Positions 1 to 9,963 of a stretch of DNA of 64,000 nt are shown here, one piece after another. Each line of letters starts with the position of its first letter. Within the stretch, counting starts at the first letter, position 1. A model generated the notes under the pieces. The model had not been told where the DNA came from. It saw only the letters and a program-made list of their open reading frames with translations, and ran no database searches. The translations under genes and the position numbers were made by a program. This DNA is from Blastobasis lacticolella (Eukaryota; Arthropoda; Insecta; Lepidoptera; Blastobasidae), in assembly GCA_905147135.1 (NCBI GenBank), contig LR990053.1, forward strand, positions 8,568,501 through 8,632,500, given 5' to 3'.

Positions 1-449
1 TGAAATGAGAGAGATTTTATGAAAGTCTTAGACCTCAGAGTAACCTAATCACTGACGACTGTGGAAATAAGATAGTTATAGCTAATATATTTTAATTATA
101 TTTTATTCTCTCCGCAAATACTACACGGATTTACGGCAATAAATTACCTACGCCAATTCAATACCGGGAATACAGCGTTTTGTAAACAATTCAGATTTTA
201 ATAAACCACATATGGGATTATCGCACACGAAAATTATTTGGAGTCACATTTGCAAAACAACCACAGCACAATTAGCAGGTGCTAATATAATAATTGTGTG
301 TGTTTATCGATTGTTACTTCTCATTCGATTGTTAGTATGCCCAAATAGTTATCTTGCCGTTCTGCTGAGCAGTTCCAAGTTTGATCCCTGAAATCAATAA
401 GTTTTATTCTGCCACAAATACAGATGCAGTCAGGTATATATTTTTGAAG
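1..449. other. AT-rich flank, nothing recognised
   Basis: No coding frame, tandem repeat or known repeat family could be recognised. Confidence 0.5.
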
Positions 450-612
450 TCACATAAAATCCACTGATTTAAATATCTTTTTTAATTTTACTGTACTCAG
501 TGTCACTAGCGCCACTAACCAAGACGAATCTAACGACATCTCATATGTTAAAATCCATTGAGCCGTTAGAGCTGTGGCCCGTGCCAAAGAAATGGACATA
601 CATACATACGCT
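450..612 (-). repeat. Dispersed repeat, GGCACGGGCCACAGC-type family, minus copy
   Basis: On the minus strand the core reads tttggcacgggccacagc, then a block around caatggattttaac and tcgttagattcgtcttgg. The same succession occurs on the plus strand at about 51,500-51,730. Two copies in opposite orientation show it is a dispersed element, probably the end of a transposon; its class is unknown to me. Confidence 0.55.
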
Positions 613-1196
613 ATAAAACATAACCATATATTAATCAAGTTTAGAGAAAAACACAGAAGGAAATATAAACTTATTCAAACTTCTCTTTTATTACAGACCA
701 CGTCCAATCCAATACTCACATACGATTATAATTTAGAAAAAAAGCTATCAACTTTCCAACGCGTAGCTTCTAAAAGCTAGAAGCGAGAAGTTGAACCCTT
801 GTCAGAAGTTTTTCAATTACGGCGCGAGATAACATGCGCTAATACGCCGAAACATATTTATTAGACAGAAGTTTGTGGGAATATACGCATACGGAACTTC
901 GCTGAGTACACTCTCAACTAAAGCCCGCGTTTACAGACATTGGCTTTGTTTGACAACGTAAGCAAGTTTTCGATTATAATTTGAAGGATATTACGGATCT
1001 ACACAGAAACTATTTATGAACATGAATAAAAAAAAACCTAACAATCAGACCCAGGCAACAGGAACTGCTAGGGTAATAACATTATAAAATCAATATCAAA
1101 CAACATCCGTTTTGTATAATACTCAACATTATAGAGTACAACATAGAGTTCTTCAAGAAAGGGGTAAAACGGATTTTACGGTGTCGATAGCAAGTG
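613..1196. other. Unassigned sequence
   Basis: Low-complexity to ordinary AT-rich DNA. A short ORF at 574-780 has no recognisable domain and I do not call it. Confidence 0.45.
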
Positions 1197-1305
1197 AGTG
1201 ATACCCCGGTTATTACAAATGACTATAGTCTGCGGTAACTGCTTACTATCAGGCAGGCCGTAAGCTTGTCTACCACCTTAGTGGTATAAAAAAACTTAAT
1301 AGATT
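1197..1305 (+). mobile_element. LINE 3' tail fragment
   Basis: The succession gtgatacccc, ggtaactgcttactatcagg, ggccgtaagcttgt, caccttagtggtataaaaaa matches the tails at 9,962-10,040 (minus), 15,655-15,740 (minus), 21,597-21,675 (minus), 46,015-46,079 (minus) and 61,820-61,920 (plus). The last copy still joins the C-terminus of a LINE ORF2, so the family is the 3' end of that LINE. Confidence 0.7.
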
Positions 1306-1429
1306 AGACAGGCACCTGAAGGAATCCGGTAAAAGTCACCCATAACATCTATGATTCATGCACTTAGGTCTCACTTAACAAAAAAGATTATAATTTTGAT
1401 GAAGATTATTGTATATAAATTATATTTCA

Positions 1430-1565
1430 TGGTTGTAATTGCGCATTGTAAGGACTGAACAATGCAAGCATGCAATATGCTTAAGTGCAAAGCTTAACGG
1501 CAGAACTGGGTATGCGGTGGTATCCATCCAAGCAGACTTCTCAGACATAACAGAGCCCTAGCACC
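1430..1565 (+). repeat. Dispersed repeat, TTAACGGCAGAA/GGTGGT family copy
   Basis: Shares the order (caatgcaagcat)-(taacggcagaa)-(gcggtggtatccatccaagc)-(agac...cataacagag) with about 57,010-57,340 on the plus strand and 60,885-61,055 on the minus strand. Likely the 3' part of a retroelement; truncated here. Confidence 0.55.
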
Positions 1566-1654
1566 AAAATTGAAAGATTTTTAACACATAGCATTATCAA
1601 TCAAAATAAATAAAACCATTAGCCCTAGGGAAATAGCTTCCTTAACCCTGCAAA

Positions 1655-1830
1655 TATCAGTATAGAGGTCCCGAGGGAAACCCAAGAAACGATAGATTGA
1701 CATCGCTCAGTCAGGATTGACAACGCCGAAAACCAGGCTAAGTGGAGGAGAAAGACTAACTACAAGACCGTGGCAGAATTCATGATGAACCGCTTGGATG
1801 ATGATTATGATGCCAATCATATTTAATCAT
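1655..1830 (+). pseudogene. Possible C-terminal remnant of a non-LTR reverse transcriptase
   Basis: The frames around gaggtcccgagggaaaccc and gccaagtggaggagaaagac read like the R-P-R-G-x-P and A-K-W-R-R-K motifs near the end of RTE-like polyproteins, followed by YKTVAEFMMNRLDDDYD and a stop. The frame is broken and the match is by eye, so the call is weak. Confidence 0.3.
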
Positions 1831-2989
1831 ACCATGTTTATTATCTATCTGAATTTTCAACTTTAGAAGCGCTACCATTTTTAAGTACAAATAAAATAAA
1901 GGGTTGCCAAGACGTGAGAGATACCCGCTGATAGTGGTTTAAAATCTACAAATATGTTAATATTTGATGAGTATAGCTTGATTTCCTTATGTGCCGAAGA
2001 TGAACGGAAGCTGTGGTGGTGGCTTATACTTGTTGCCCTGTTGGACAGTTTTCTGAAATAACCACTCTAACTACCTTTAACCGAATTTGTGAGCCAAAAT
2101 AATAAATAAAACGCCTACCAGTGTACGCCCAAATCACACAAATGCACTGCCAATAGGCCGTTGCAGCAACGGCGCGCGAGCTTGCGAGAAGTTGAAGCAA
2201 CTCCACGCTTTGGATTTGGATACACTATTGAATGCTTCCTACCCTCCCGTTAGCGTCCGCTCCGCATAACCGTGCACCCATACCTACCGAACGTACATAG
2301 ATAAATTATATTCACTCCTATTCTTGTAGTGTAAACGATAAGAAAAATGCTCAAACAAGATACTCGTATGTTAGTTTAGATGACGAACGAGCAAACGGAT
2401 CACCTGCTGACTCCTATGATAAGACGGAGGTTGTACGATCAATCTGGCATCAGTTTAGGAGAGCTAACAACCATTCCAAGAACATTCATTCGTTATACAA
2501 ACGAACGAGCTTATCCTCTGTTTACAGTACACCTAGCGGATATTACAGAATTTCGCTTTGTGAGAACCAGCCCGTCCGTAGTCTGCCAGACTTTCTGACA
2601 AGAGCCGTGAATCCATGAGCGGTTTCACACCAAGTATTTGTCAGCTAACTGCTAACAGTTGACCTCTCTCAACATTATGACGTTTATGCGAGTTGGGTCT
2701 CGAGAAACCTTGTTTACATAGTTGTGTGTTGTACTTTGTGTAACACGCCGTAGTTGAGCGCAAGTAGAATTAATTGAATATAACGTTTTGATGGATTTCG
2801 AATGTTTTGGTGGTACTTGGTACGAAAGGCGCTGCTTACCAGTGATATATTATCTTAACATTTGAATTAATGTTGTTTAACGTTGTGCCAGCGAAAATTC
2901 GCTCTCTTGAGACGCTAAGACAGTAAAGCTGAATGATGCAAAGAGCTTTGAATAGTTTAGTATGGAGTCTGTCCTAAGTACCTACTTAC
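1831..2989. other. Unassigned sequence
   Basis: No gene seen. A 72-codon frame at 2380-2598 lacks any domain I know. Small GC-richer patches at 2150-2280 are unexplained. Confidence 0.45.
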
Positions 2990-3185
2990 ATTTCAGCCAA
3001 CCCTTATCTTTCTATTTTTATACTGCAGCCTTGCATAAAACCTGAAATAATCAATCATCATCATCATTATCATCACAGCCCGTAACAGTCCACTGCAGGA
3101 CTTAAGGCCTCTCCCACGAAAGGGGAGGTTATTGCTATAACCTCCACGCTTGGCAGGCGGGTTGGAGATCGCAGTGTTTAAATAA
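2990..3185 (-). repeat. Dispersed repeat family C (CCTCCACGCTTGGC), minus copy
   Basis: Contains a (TCA)n run, cagtccactgcaggactta, cctctcccacgaaaggggag, cctccacgcttggcaggcgg and ttggagatcgcagtgtt. The same blocks occur in opposite orientation at 26,080-26,265, 53,410-53,680 and 59,575-59,710, and in part at 15,160-15,260. The 'primary sequence' wording ctgcagtggac plus a TGATGATG tail is typical of abundant lepidopteran retroelement ends. Confidence 0.65.
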
Positions 3186-3535
3186 AACAATGGAAAATGC
3201 TGCTGAAATAACCAATAGCTGGCATCAATACAAACAAATTATGTATGAGGCAAAATCATCTAAAGTGTCAGTTTAGAATGTGTTTATGGAACAAAAACAA
3301 CTATCTCAAATCTCTATTTCGATCAATGCAATTCGACAATTAAGTTCGACAAATTGAGCGGCAAAATTATAATTGTACATTTCTTGGAACATTTCTAAAA
3401 TGCGCTGTATTAATTTCAATTGGCAAATAAAATCGACCCCTTAAACACGTAAACATAAACATCGATATCAATAAACACGAGCAGCGACGACATATCACGT
3501 GACGTGAAAATGACGTCACGGGATTTAATTACGCT
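3186..3535. other. Unassigned; E-box and CRE near 3500
   Basis: No gene. A CACGTG E-box lies at 3496-3501 and a perfect CRE (TGACGTCA) at 3511-3518, only ten bases apart. Whether they are used is unknown. Confidence 0.35.
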
Positions 3536-3560
3536 CGCACATGAAAGAAAGCCTTTAGGG
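3536..3560 (+). repeat. 25-bp perfect direct repeat, copy 1
   Basis: Begins cgcacatgaaagaaagcctt and recurs without mismatch at 7688-7712. The flanks differ on both sides. The interval between the copies, about 4.15 kb, contains only decayed repetitive material. Confidence 0.8.
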
Positions 3561-4699
3561 GAGTCTTGTTTGGACCGGCATGCTGAGTACACGTGCGCCC
3601 GCGCCTCCGTCGCGGCCGAGCGCAACCCCTCAAAGGCACAAAAAATTTACGACCCGCCCTTTGTCAAGCACTATATGCGTTGCGTTTACTAAATTTTTTC
3701 GCATAGAATTAGTTAAAGTGAAATCTAAAGTTTTAGCTAATCCTAACTTTGTGTCAGAAAATTTGTTGTAGTAGTACCTAGAGTTAGAAGTGATAGTGAT
3801 AATGAGTGAATCGGACTCTAATGGACACGAGCAATCGAACAATCGCGCATCTACAGTGCAATATCTGGTTCCGTCTCGTACCTACATGATCAGACCTGAC
3901 CTGAAATCAACGGAGATTCCCAGTGGTCCCAGTAGGTAGCTCCGTGGTGGAACTATCTACTTACACTATCCATCATATATCTGGTGAGAGCGTTCCTATT
4001 ATTTTTCTAGTGCCCCAACCTATTGATATCGGTGTTTAAGGTACACATAGTAATAATTTGATATTACTATATTATCTTGGGACTCTATTCATAGAATTAA
4101 GCACTTGTTATTAGTTGGTGCACAGAAGACAGCACCTCAACCTACCCTGTTTAGAGTTTGAACCGTCTCCGGTCTGCACACGCCTCCATAGCGATGCTAT
4201 CTGATTTTATACTAGGCGGGTAGGCTGATGTTCTGGTAGTTGTACATATTTAAACATAGTTTTACCAGCCAGCTTTTAGCAGCAGCGTGACATCTGCTCT
4301 GGCTGGACGTTACCTTGTGCAAATTTAATTTATTTTCAGTTAATTATAGCTTTTTAGTCACAAAGAAAGATTTTATAACAAATATAATTGGCGTTTAGAG
4401 GGATACATATATCTCAAACTAACAGTAACACGAATTAATCTGACTATGCAAATATCTATCCTTTTTAATTATATCCTGAGCCGTCCAATACCGCTATAGG
4501 TTACTCATATTTTAACTAATTGCCTTTCAAGCTTTCTCCACAGCTGTAACAATCCACAATAATACGTACGAAAACTCGCGCTCCACAATACAGCAAAACT
4601 ACTACCTACTTTGCAACGCATTGTATAACTTTAAAAAACCGTACACCATAACCATAACTAAAGTATCGGGTCTTCCGCGAAACGCAATAAACATAGGAA
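3561..4699. other. Unassigned sequence
   Basis: A GC-rich start (3,560-3,640) fades into AT-rich DNA. At 4,130-4,330 a GC-balanced block (cctccatagcgatgctat, gccagccagctttta) looks like a repeat, but I cannot name it. Confidence 0.4.
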
Positions 4700-5640
4700 A
4701 GAAATCGACAAAAAATGGTTAAAGAGCTCTGACCGGGCACTTGAAATCAATAAACGCACATTTGTAGACTGGTTCCCAACGGAATGGAGATAAAAAACTA
4801 TTGCCTGACCATTTCCATGAACAAAGCAACTGCAACATCTGGCGCACCGAACATGGCAAACGAAAAACAGACGTCAATAAGACAGTCGATTATCAAACAA
4901 ATGAAGACATTCCCACCTAATATTTTATCACTAGGCAGTGCGTCCAGACTTAGCGACATACGCAGCGAATAACAGGAAAAGACATACTCTGCTCAGCTTT
5001 TCTATTAATATTAAAACAAAATGCGGACATAGAAAACCAATAGTTAATCCTTCGACGATGATAGATTTCTTCGTACAGAAAACGAACAAGCTTCGAACTG
5101 CATTCACAACCACTGCAATAAGTACCATAATGCTAACCTCACAAGGGCCTCAACATAGTACAACCTAAAAGCCAACTTTATATTGAAGAAACTAGACGTG
5201 ATAATCCAGTTAGGAAGTTATTTGACGACTTTCTTATAAGACCGATCTATAGATAACCACATGTTCACTCTCGAGCGGGTACTGCATTCCAATTGGAGAG
5301 CGGGCACCAAAAAATAGTTTACAGTCCTCGATAACTATGACTTCATTAAAGACCCAATAAGTGTAAAGCACGAACGTGCGGAAGGTACGTATTTACCACT
5401 CGCAATACTGACCAACACGGGAACATTAACTGAATGTTTCGGATAAGCTATCTGGGACCGGATATCGAGAGACAACATAAACTCTCGGCTATAGGACATC
5501 GACAAATAACACTAGAAGAATAGCTGACAGCCGCTGAGTGGCCGATTTCGACATTACACCTGAACAAAGGAATAGCTCTAAGTTTATGGTCCTTGCTGTG
5601 AGCAGGCCACCGACTGAGAGACTACATTAAAGAATGGCTG
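4700..5640 (+). pseudogene. Possible decayed coding sequence ahead of the 20-residue repeat array
   Basis: The plus strand is rich in A and in K/N/T/I codons, with several adjacent frames of 62-76 codons separated by stops (4784-4972, 4938-5168). The style differs from the surrounding intronic DNA, and the stretch runs straight into the 60-bp array, whose first degenerate units appear near 5,450. I recognise no domain. It could be the unique part of the protein or element that once carried the repeats. Confidence 0.3.
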
Positions 5641-6575
5641 AATGTTACGGATATGCTACGGGCGATTTGTTGGGACAACATTAAGAAAAACAGCTAAAAG
5701 GTACGGGTACACTACGTTACTTGGAAAGTTACGGTTATTCTGCTGCGATGAGACAAGAATTCGAGAGATGACATAATAAGTACGGTTGAAGGTCACGAGT
5801 TCGCTGTTTATGACAGGGTATCGAAGAAACATTAGGAAGAATAGCAGAAAGACAAGAATTGAAGAACAGCTGATATTGTAGGCAGGTTGCGACAGGACTT
5901 CAATGGACATCACAAGAAGGATAGCCAAAAATTACGGGTACGCCGCCTGCGACAGGACTTCAGTAGAACATAAAAGAAGAATAGCTGAAGGTTACGGGTA
6001 CGCAGATCATGACAGGACATCGAAGGAAAATTTAGAAGAATAGCAGAAAGACAAGAGTTGAAGAATAGCTGATAGTGTAGCCGGGTTGCGACAGGACTTC
6101 GATGGACAACATAAGAAGAATAGCAGAGAGACAAGAGTTCAAGAATAGCTTATAGTGTCATCGGGTTGTGACAGGACTTCGAGGGACACATAAGAAAAAT
6201 AGTCTAAAATTACCGATACGCTGCTTGCGACGGGACATTGAAGGAAAATCAAGAAGAACAGCAGAAGGACGAAGAGTTGAAGAATAGCTGGTAGTGTAGG
6301 CGGGCTGCGACAGGACCTCAATGGACAACATAAAAAGAAAATCCTAAAATTACGGGTACGCTGCTTGCAAGAGGACATCGAAAGAAAATTAAGAAATATA
6401 GCAGAAAGACAAGAGTTAAAGAATAGCTGATAGTGTAGGCGGGTTGCGACAGGACTTCGATGGACAACATGAGAACACTAGCCGAAAATTACGGATACGC
6501 TGCCGGCGACAGGACGTCATTAGAAAATATTAGAAGTCACGGGTGCGACCGCGGGACATCAAAAGACAACAAATC
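5641..6575 (+). repeat. Decayed 60-bp minisatellite with 20-residue coding periodicity
   Basis: About 60-base units each hold gacaggac(t/a)tc, then agaagaatagc, then ttacgggtacgctgcctgc. At 5,890-6,010 two units run exactly 60 bases each and translate as DRTS-(M/V), RRIA, (N/G)YGYA. The best preserved reading near 6,460-6,530 begins MDNMRTLAENYGYAAGDRTS. A derived variant, cagaaagacaagagttgaag followed by gatagtgtaggcgggttgcg, is interleaved at about 5,840, 6,035, 6,120, 6,255 and 6,395, giving a higher-order pattern. Frameshifts and stops break the frame throughout, so it is not now a gene. Confidence 0.75.
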
Positions 6576-6649
6576 ACGAAGATCAAACCAGCAGAGCTTT
6601 CCGAGGGACCAATTACAGCAGTCAATATCCTTCGTTTATATATATATAT

Positions 6650-6837
6650 ATCCGGAGCACACCAGCTCTTTGGGTGAGAACCGTGCCATCTGCTGGGCTT
6701 GGTGGCTCAAAATACAAGTACAGACGACGGAACTACCGATGATGGCGACGCCATACTTGGTTCTCGCTGATATGACCTACATACACCCTTGCAGAAGCAT
6801 TTCTGGCTAGTGTTGTACCTGGAACGGAACGGAATCT
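6650..6837 (+). repeat. 190-bp direct repeat, copy 1
   Basis: Runs from tccggagcacaccagct to tggaacggaacgga and matches 7499-7690 at roughly 85 percent by eye, including ctcaaaatacaagtacagac and atgacctacatacaccctt. It flanks a retrotransposon C-terminal fragment. Confidence 0.75.
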
Positions 6838-6850
6838 TAGATGGTAAAAC

Positions 6851-7258
6851 CATCATAAAATAATCAAAGTCCGTAGACTATCGTATTTCGGCCACATAAT
6901 AAGATGCGACACACCACACATAATGCACGCAGCCAGAGAATACAGAGAAAACAAACGCAAAGTCGGCCGGCCGATCTTTACATGGGAGGACTTGCTAGAT
7001 CAGGACATAGACAAGTATACCAGAAGATCCAAAGAATCCTGGAAGGAATTAGCACGAAACAGGACCCTGATGGAAAGGGAAGCAGATAAAGTATATAAAT
7101 CACCGGAAACGGATTCCGAATCAGAGCCAGAGAGCCTACCAACCTCCTGCACTGCAAACAAATCCGCAGAAGATGACCAGGATCAACCCGGAACAACACC
7201 CACTGCAGAGCCAACAGAACACCATAACCGGAGCAGAATCAACCACAGCAGTCTATAG
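6851..7258 (+). pseudogene. C-terminal fragment of an RTE-type non-LTR retrotransposon ORF
   Basis: Open for about 135 codons up to TAG at 7256. It reads KVRRLSYFGHIIR, then KRKVGRPIFTWEDLL, then SWKELARNRTLMEREADK. The Y-F-G-H, G-R-P-x-x-x-W-E-D and W-x-x-L-A-x-x-R order is the usual ending of RTE-clade reverse transcriptases, where it precedes the stop. A Ser/Glu-rich tail (PETDSESEPESLP) extends past the usual end. The catalytic domain is absent, so the fragment is 5'-truncated or was captured between the two 190-bp repeats. Confidence 0.6.
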
Positions 7259-7498
7259 CATCCATCTTTTATATATTTACACACCAAGTATAGTATCTAT
7301 CCTCCCTCACACTGGCTCGATGTATGAATTCTTGTCGGTTCTAATCTAACTCCTGTCGCTCCCATCCTGACTGCGAAAGCCCTACAGTCCCCTCGCATCT
7401 ACGTGCGCACTGGTATCTCGGGCTGGAGGTAGCGCAAATCAGCCGGGGACGCGATGTGGTGTGGCTTAAGTCCAACAACTCCCACGTCCGCGACGGTA
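7259..7498. other. Unassigned, inside the direct-repeat interval
   Basis: GC-rich in its second half (agccggggacgcgatgtgg). It looks like retroelement sequence but has no readable domain. Confidence 0.35.
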
Positions 7499-7690
7499 TC
7501 CGGAGCAAACCAGTTCTGCGGGTGATACCCGTGCCACCCGCTGAATTCGGTTGCTCAAAATACAAGTACAGACGACGGAATCACGGACGTAGGCGACATC
7601 ATACCTGGTTCTTTCTGATATGACCTACATACACCCTTGCAGAAGAACTTCTGGCTGGTGTTGTACCTGGAACGGAACGGAACGGAACGC
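7499..7690 (+). repeat. 190-bp direct repeat, copy 2
   Basis: Second copy of 6650-6837, ending in a (GGAAC)n-like run (ggaacggaacggaacgga). No TG...CA ends or primer-binding site was seen, so calling the pair LTRs is not justified. Confidence 0.75.
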
Positions 7691-7712
7691 ACATGAAAGA
7701 AAGCCTTTAGGG
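7688..7712 (+). repeat. 25-bp perfect direct repeat, copy 2
   Basis: Same 25 bases as 3536-3560. It directly follows the second copy of the 190-bp direct repeat. Confidence 0.8.
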
Positions 7713-8540
7713 CGACGGCAACAGCTACCAATTTCACGACACTTTATCATCAATTTATTGACATCGCTCCCGCGGGCACGCTCTGAATTATGTATGAATT
7801 TTATTGGGCTCCATAGGTACTTAAAAATAAGGTGCTCCGGGCTTTTAGGAAATTTGGCACGTGATTTACGGAGAGTGTCCGTGGAATTTATGTACCTATT
7901 TGTCCTTCACTGGATGTGCACATGTATTAATTAAATTTAGTTATTTATAATAGGTACTTATTATTTATACATAGAGGTAGATAGATAATAAATCAACGGG
8001 TGCTAATTAAACGACTTCAATTTAATAGCTTTATTCTCCTCTAAAAATCTTCATTGTTCTCTGAATTACTAAGCCAGCCAAAGAAGTACTATCTTAGCCA
8101 CTATTATATATTCGATATAAATATATCATTGCAACTATATTTGTAACATATATTCAAGTAATAAACTTCTATAATATTTATATATGACAACAATAAAGTA
8201 ATTGTATCAACATCTTTTTTTTATACCTAAAATTATGTTTAGTATGTTTAAAATTTAGTGAAATATGAATAATTATAACTTGTCCTATATTGTTTGATCA
8301 ACAAAATGTACCTTAAATTATCACCAATAATAAATTATGGCTACTAAATATTAGGAACCATTGTGATAAAATAAAATATTTTATCTAAAGAAAATAAGTT
8401 TGTATTGTGGCATACTATTGGTATATCGTAATTAAAAGAAAGATAAAATATTACTGGATTTAATAACAATAATTCAAATGCAGTTTGCGCTTCAACGTTT
8501 CCTTTTTAATCCAATTAAAATATATTATTATTTCTAGTTT
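7713..8540. other. AT-rich unassigned stretch
   Basis: Very AT-rich from 7,930 on; no coding potential and no repeat I can name. It marks the left boundary of the following element. Confidence 0.5.
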
Positions 8541-8544
8541 ATGC

Positions 8545-9963
8545 TACGTGTGGTATCTCGACGATGGGACTCTGGGAGGTGAAGCGAGCACAGTACTACG
8601 GGATCTGCAGCTCCTCATTTGAAAGTTCAGTGCCATAGGCCTGGAGCTGAATTTCTCGAAGTGTGAGCTGTTTATCTCTGAATCTTGCCCGACGCCTGGC
8701 ACTATTTCTGCTGCTTTTAGTGCTTTAGCACCTAACATCACAGTCGTCGGCAAGTCCTCGCTTCACTTTTTAGGATCCCAAATTATCGATGATTCCCTTC
8801 AACATTTTGTTGACCAAAAAATTACTCCTACCTACTCCAAATTAACAGCCACATGGCTTATGTCATAATTAGGTACTGTTTATTTGTTCAAAAATTTATG
8901 TAAGTATTGCGATGTTGGCAGTTGTGGAAACATCTGCTCTTTTAGAGCTCCTAGACAACACCGTGAAACATACCCTCTGTTCGGTTTTAAATATTAATCT
9001 GGCAAATTCTTCCTGGGATCAGGCATCATTGCCTATTCGATTTTGTGGTCTGGGCATTCGGAAAGTGTCGAGTGTTTCTCTGCCAGCCTTTTCGTCCTCG
9101 GTGAACAGCTCGCAGTCCCTAGAAAATAAGATTCTGTCAAAACTTGGGACTTTTGAGTTAACATTCTCCACCGAGGCCAAAAATGCTTGGCAGTTGGCTT
9201 GTCCAGAGTCGTAGCCTCCGGCTAATTCTTGCTCGCAGAGGCTTTGAGACGAGCCGATATGCAGTTTGGTACGAAACAAACTTTTAAGCGCATCAACCAA
9301 TTCTGCAGAGCGTGCTTTCCTCCTGGCTGCTGGCGAGTGGGAGTCGGGTCTCTGGCTAGAGGCATTACCCTCTAAAACATCGGCACTTTACTCGGCAGTG
9401 TCACATTTAGGCTTTCCACGGCCCTTCGTCTTGGCGCACCCTGTAGCGCTCCTCATGAATGCCGCTGTGGTCGTCCTGTAGACCACCGAGGCTTATCTTG
9501 CGGCAGGAGCGCTGGTCACATTCCTCGTCACACGGAACTCAACGATGTCGTCCGCCGGGCCTTTACCACCGCTGGTGCACCCGCGGTGCTGGAACCGAGT
9601 GGATAAGCCCGCGACGACGGTAAAAGGCCCGACGGAATGACACTCACCCCCTGGAAACTTGGACGGCCTCTGGTATGGGATGCTACTTGCATCGATACCC
9701 TTGCGCCGTCCGATCTTCCAGTGACCGCGTGACAGGCTGCGACGGGTGCTGCCTCAGCTGAGGACTCCAAGCGGGGCAAATATGGTAGTCTCAGTGGTGA
9801 TTGCATATTTGTGCCATTTGGCGTTGAAACCCTTGGGCTGTGGGGACCAGGCGCACTTATACCGGGAGTTATCTAAGCGCCTGGTCGAAGTTACGAATCA
9901 CCAGAAGGCTGGCTTCTTTTCTGGTCAACGCTTAAGCCTAGACCTAGGTCCCCCAAATTTTGC
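8545..9963 (+). pseudogene. Decayed non-LTR reverse transcriptase: catalytic box through C-terminal domain
   Basis: Starts at WYLDDGTLGG (8551), the Y-x-D-D catalytic motif C of a reverse transcriptase, continues LRDLQLLI-stop-KFSAIGLELNFSKCELF and reads to about 8,865. A second block at 8,912-9,214 reads ASLPIRFCGLGIRKVSSVSL. A third at about 9,470-9,900 reads [51 protein letters not shown] and VETLGLWGPGA, ending QRLSLDLG near 9,950. This block order is that of a widespread invertebrate retroelement family. At least three stops and several frameshifts show it is dead. The 5' half, including any endonuclease, is missing. Confidence 0.75.

Noticed and set aside
6650..7690. LTR retrotransposon suggested by the 190-bp direct repeats
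   Set aside because: No TG...CA ends, primer-binding site, polypurine tract or gag/pol order; the interior is a non-LTR C-terminus.
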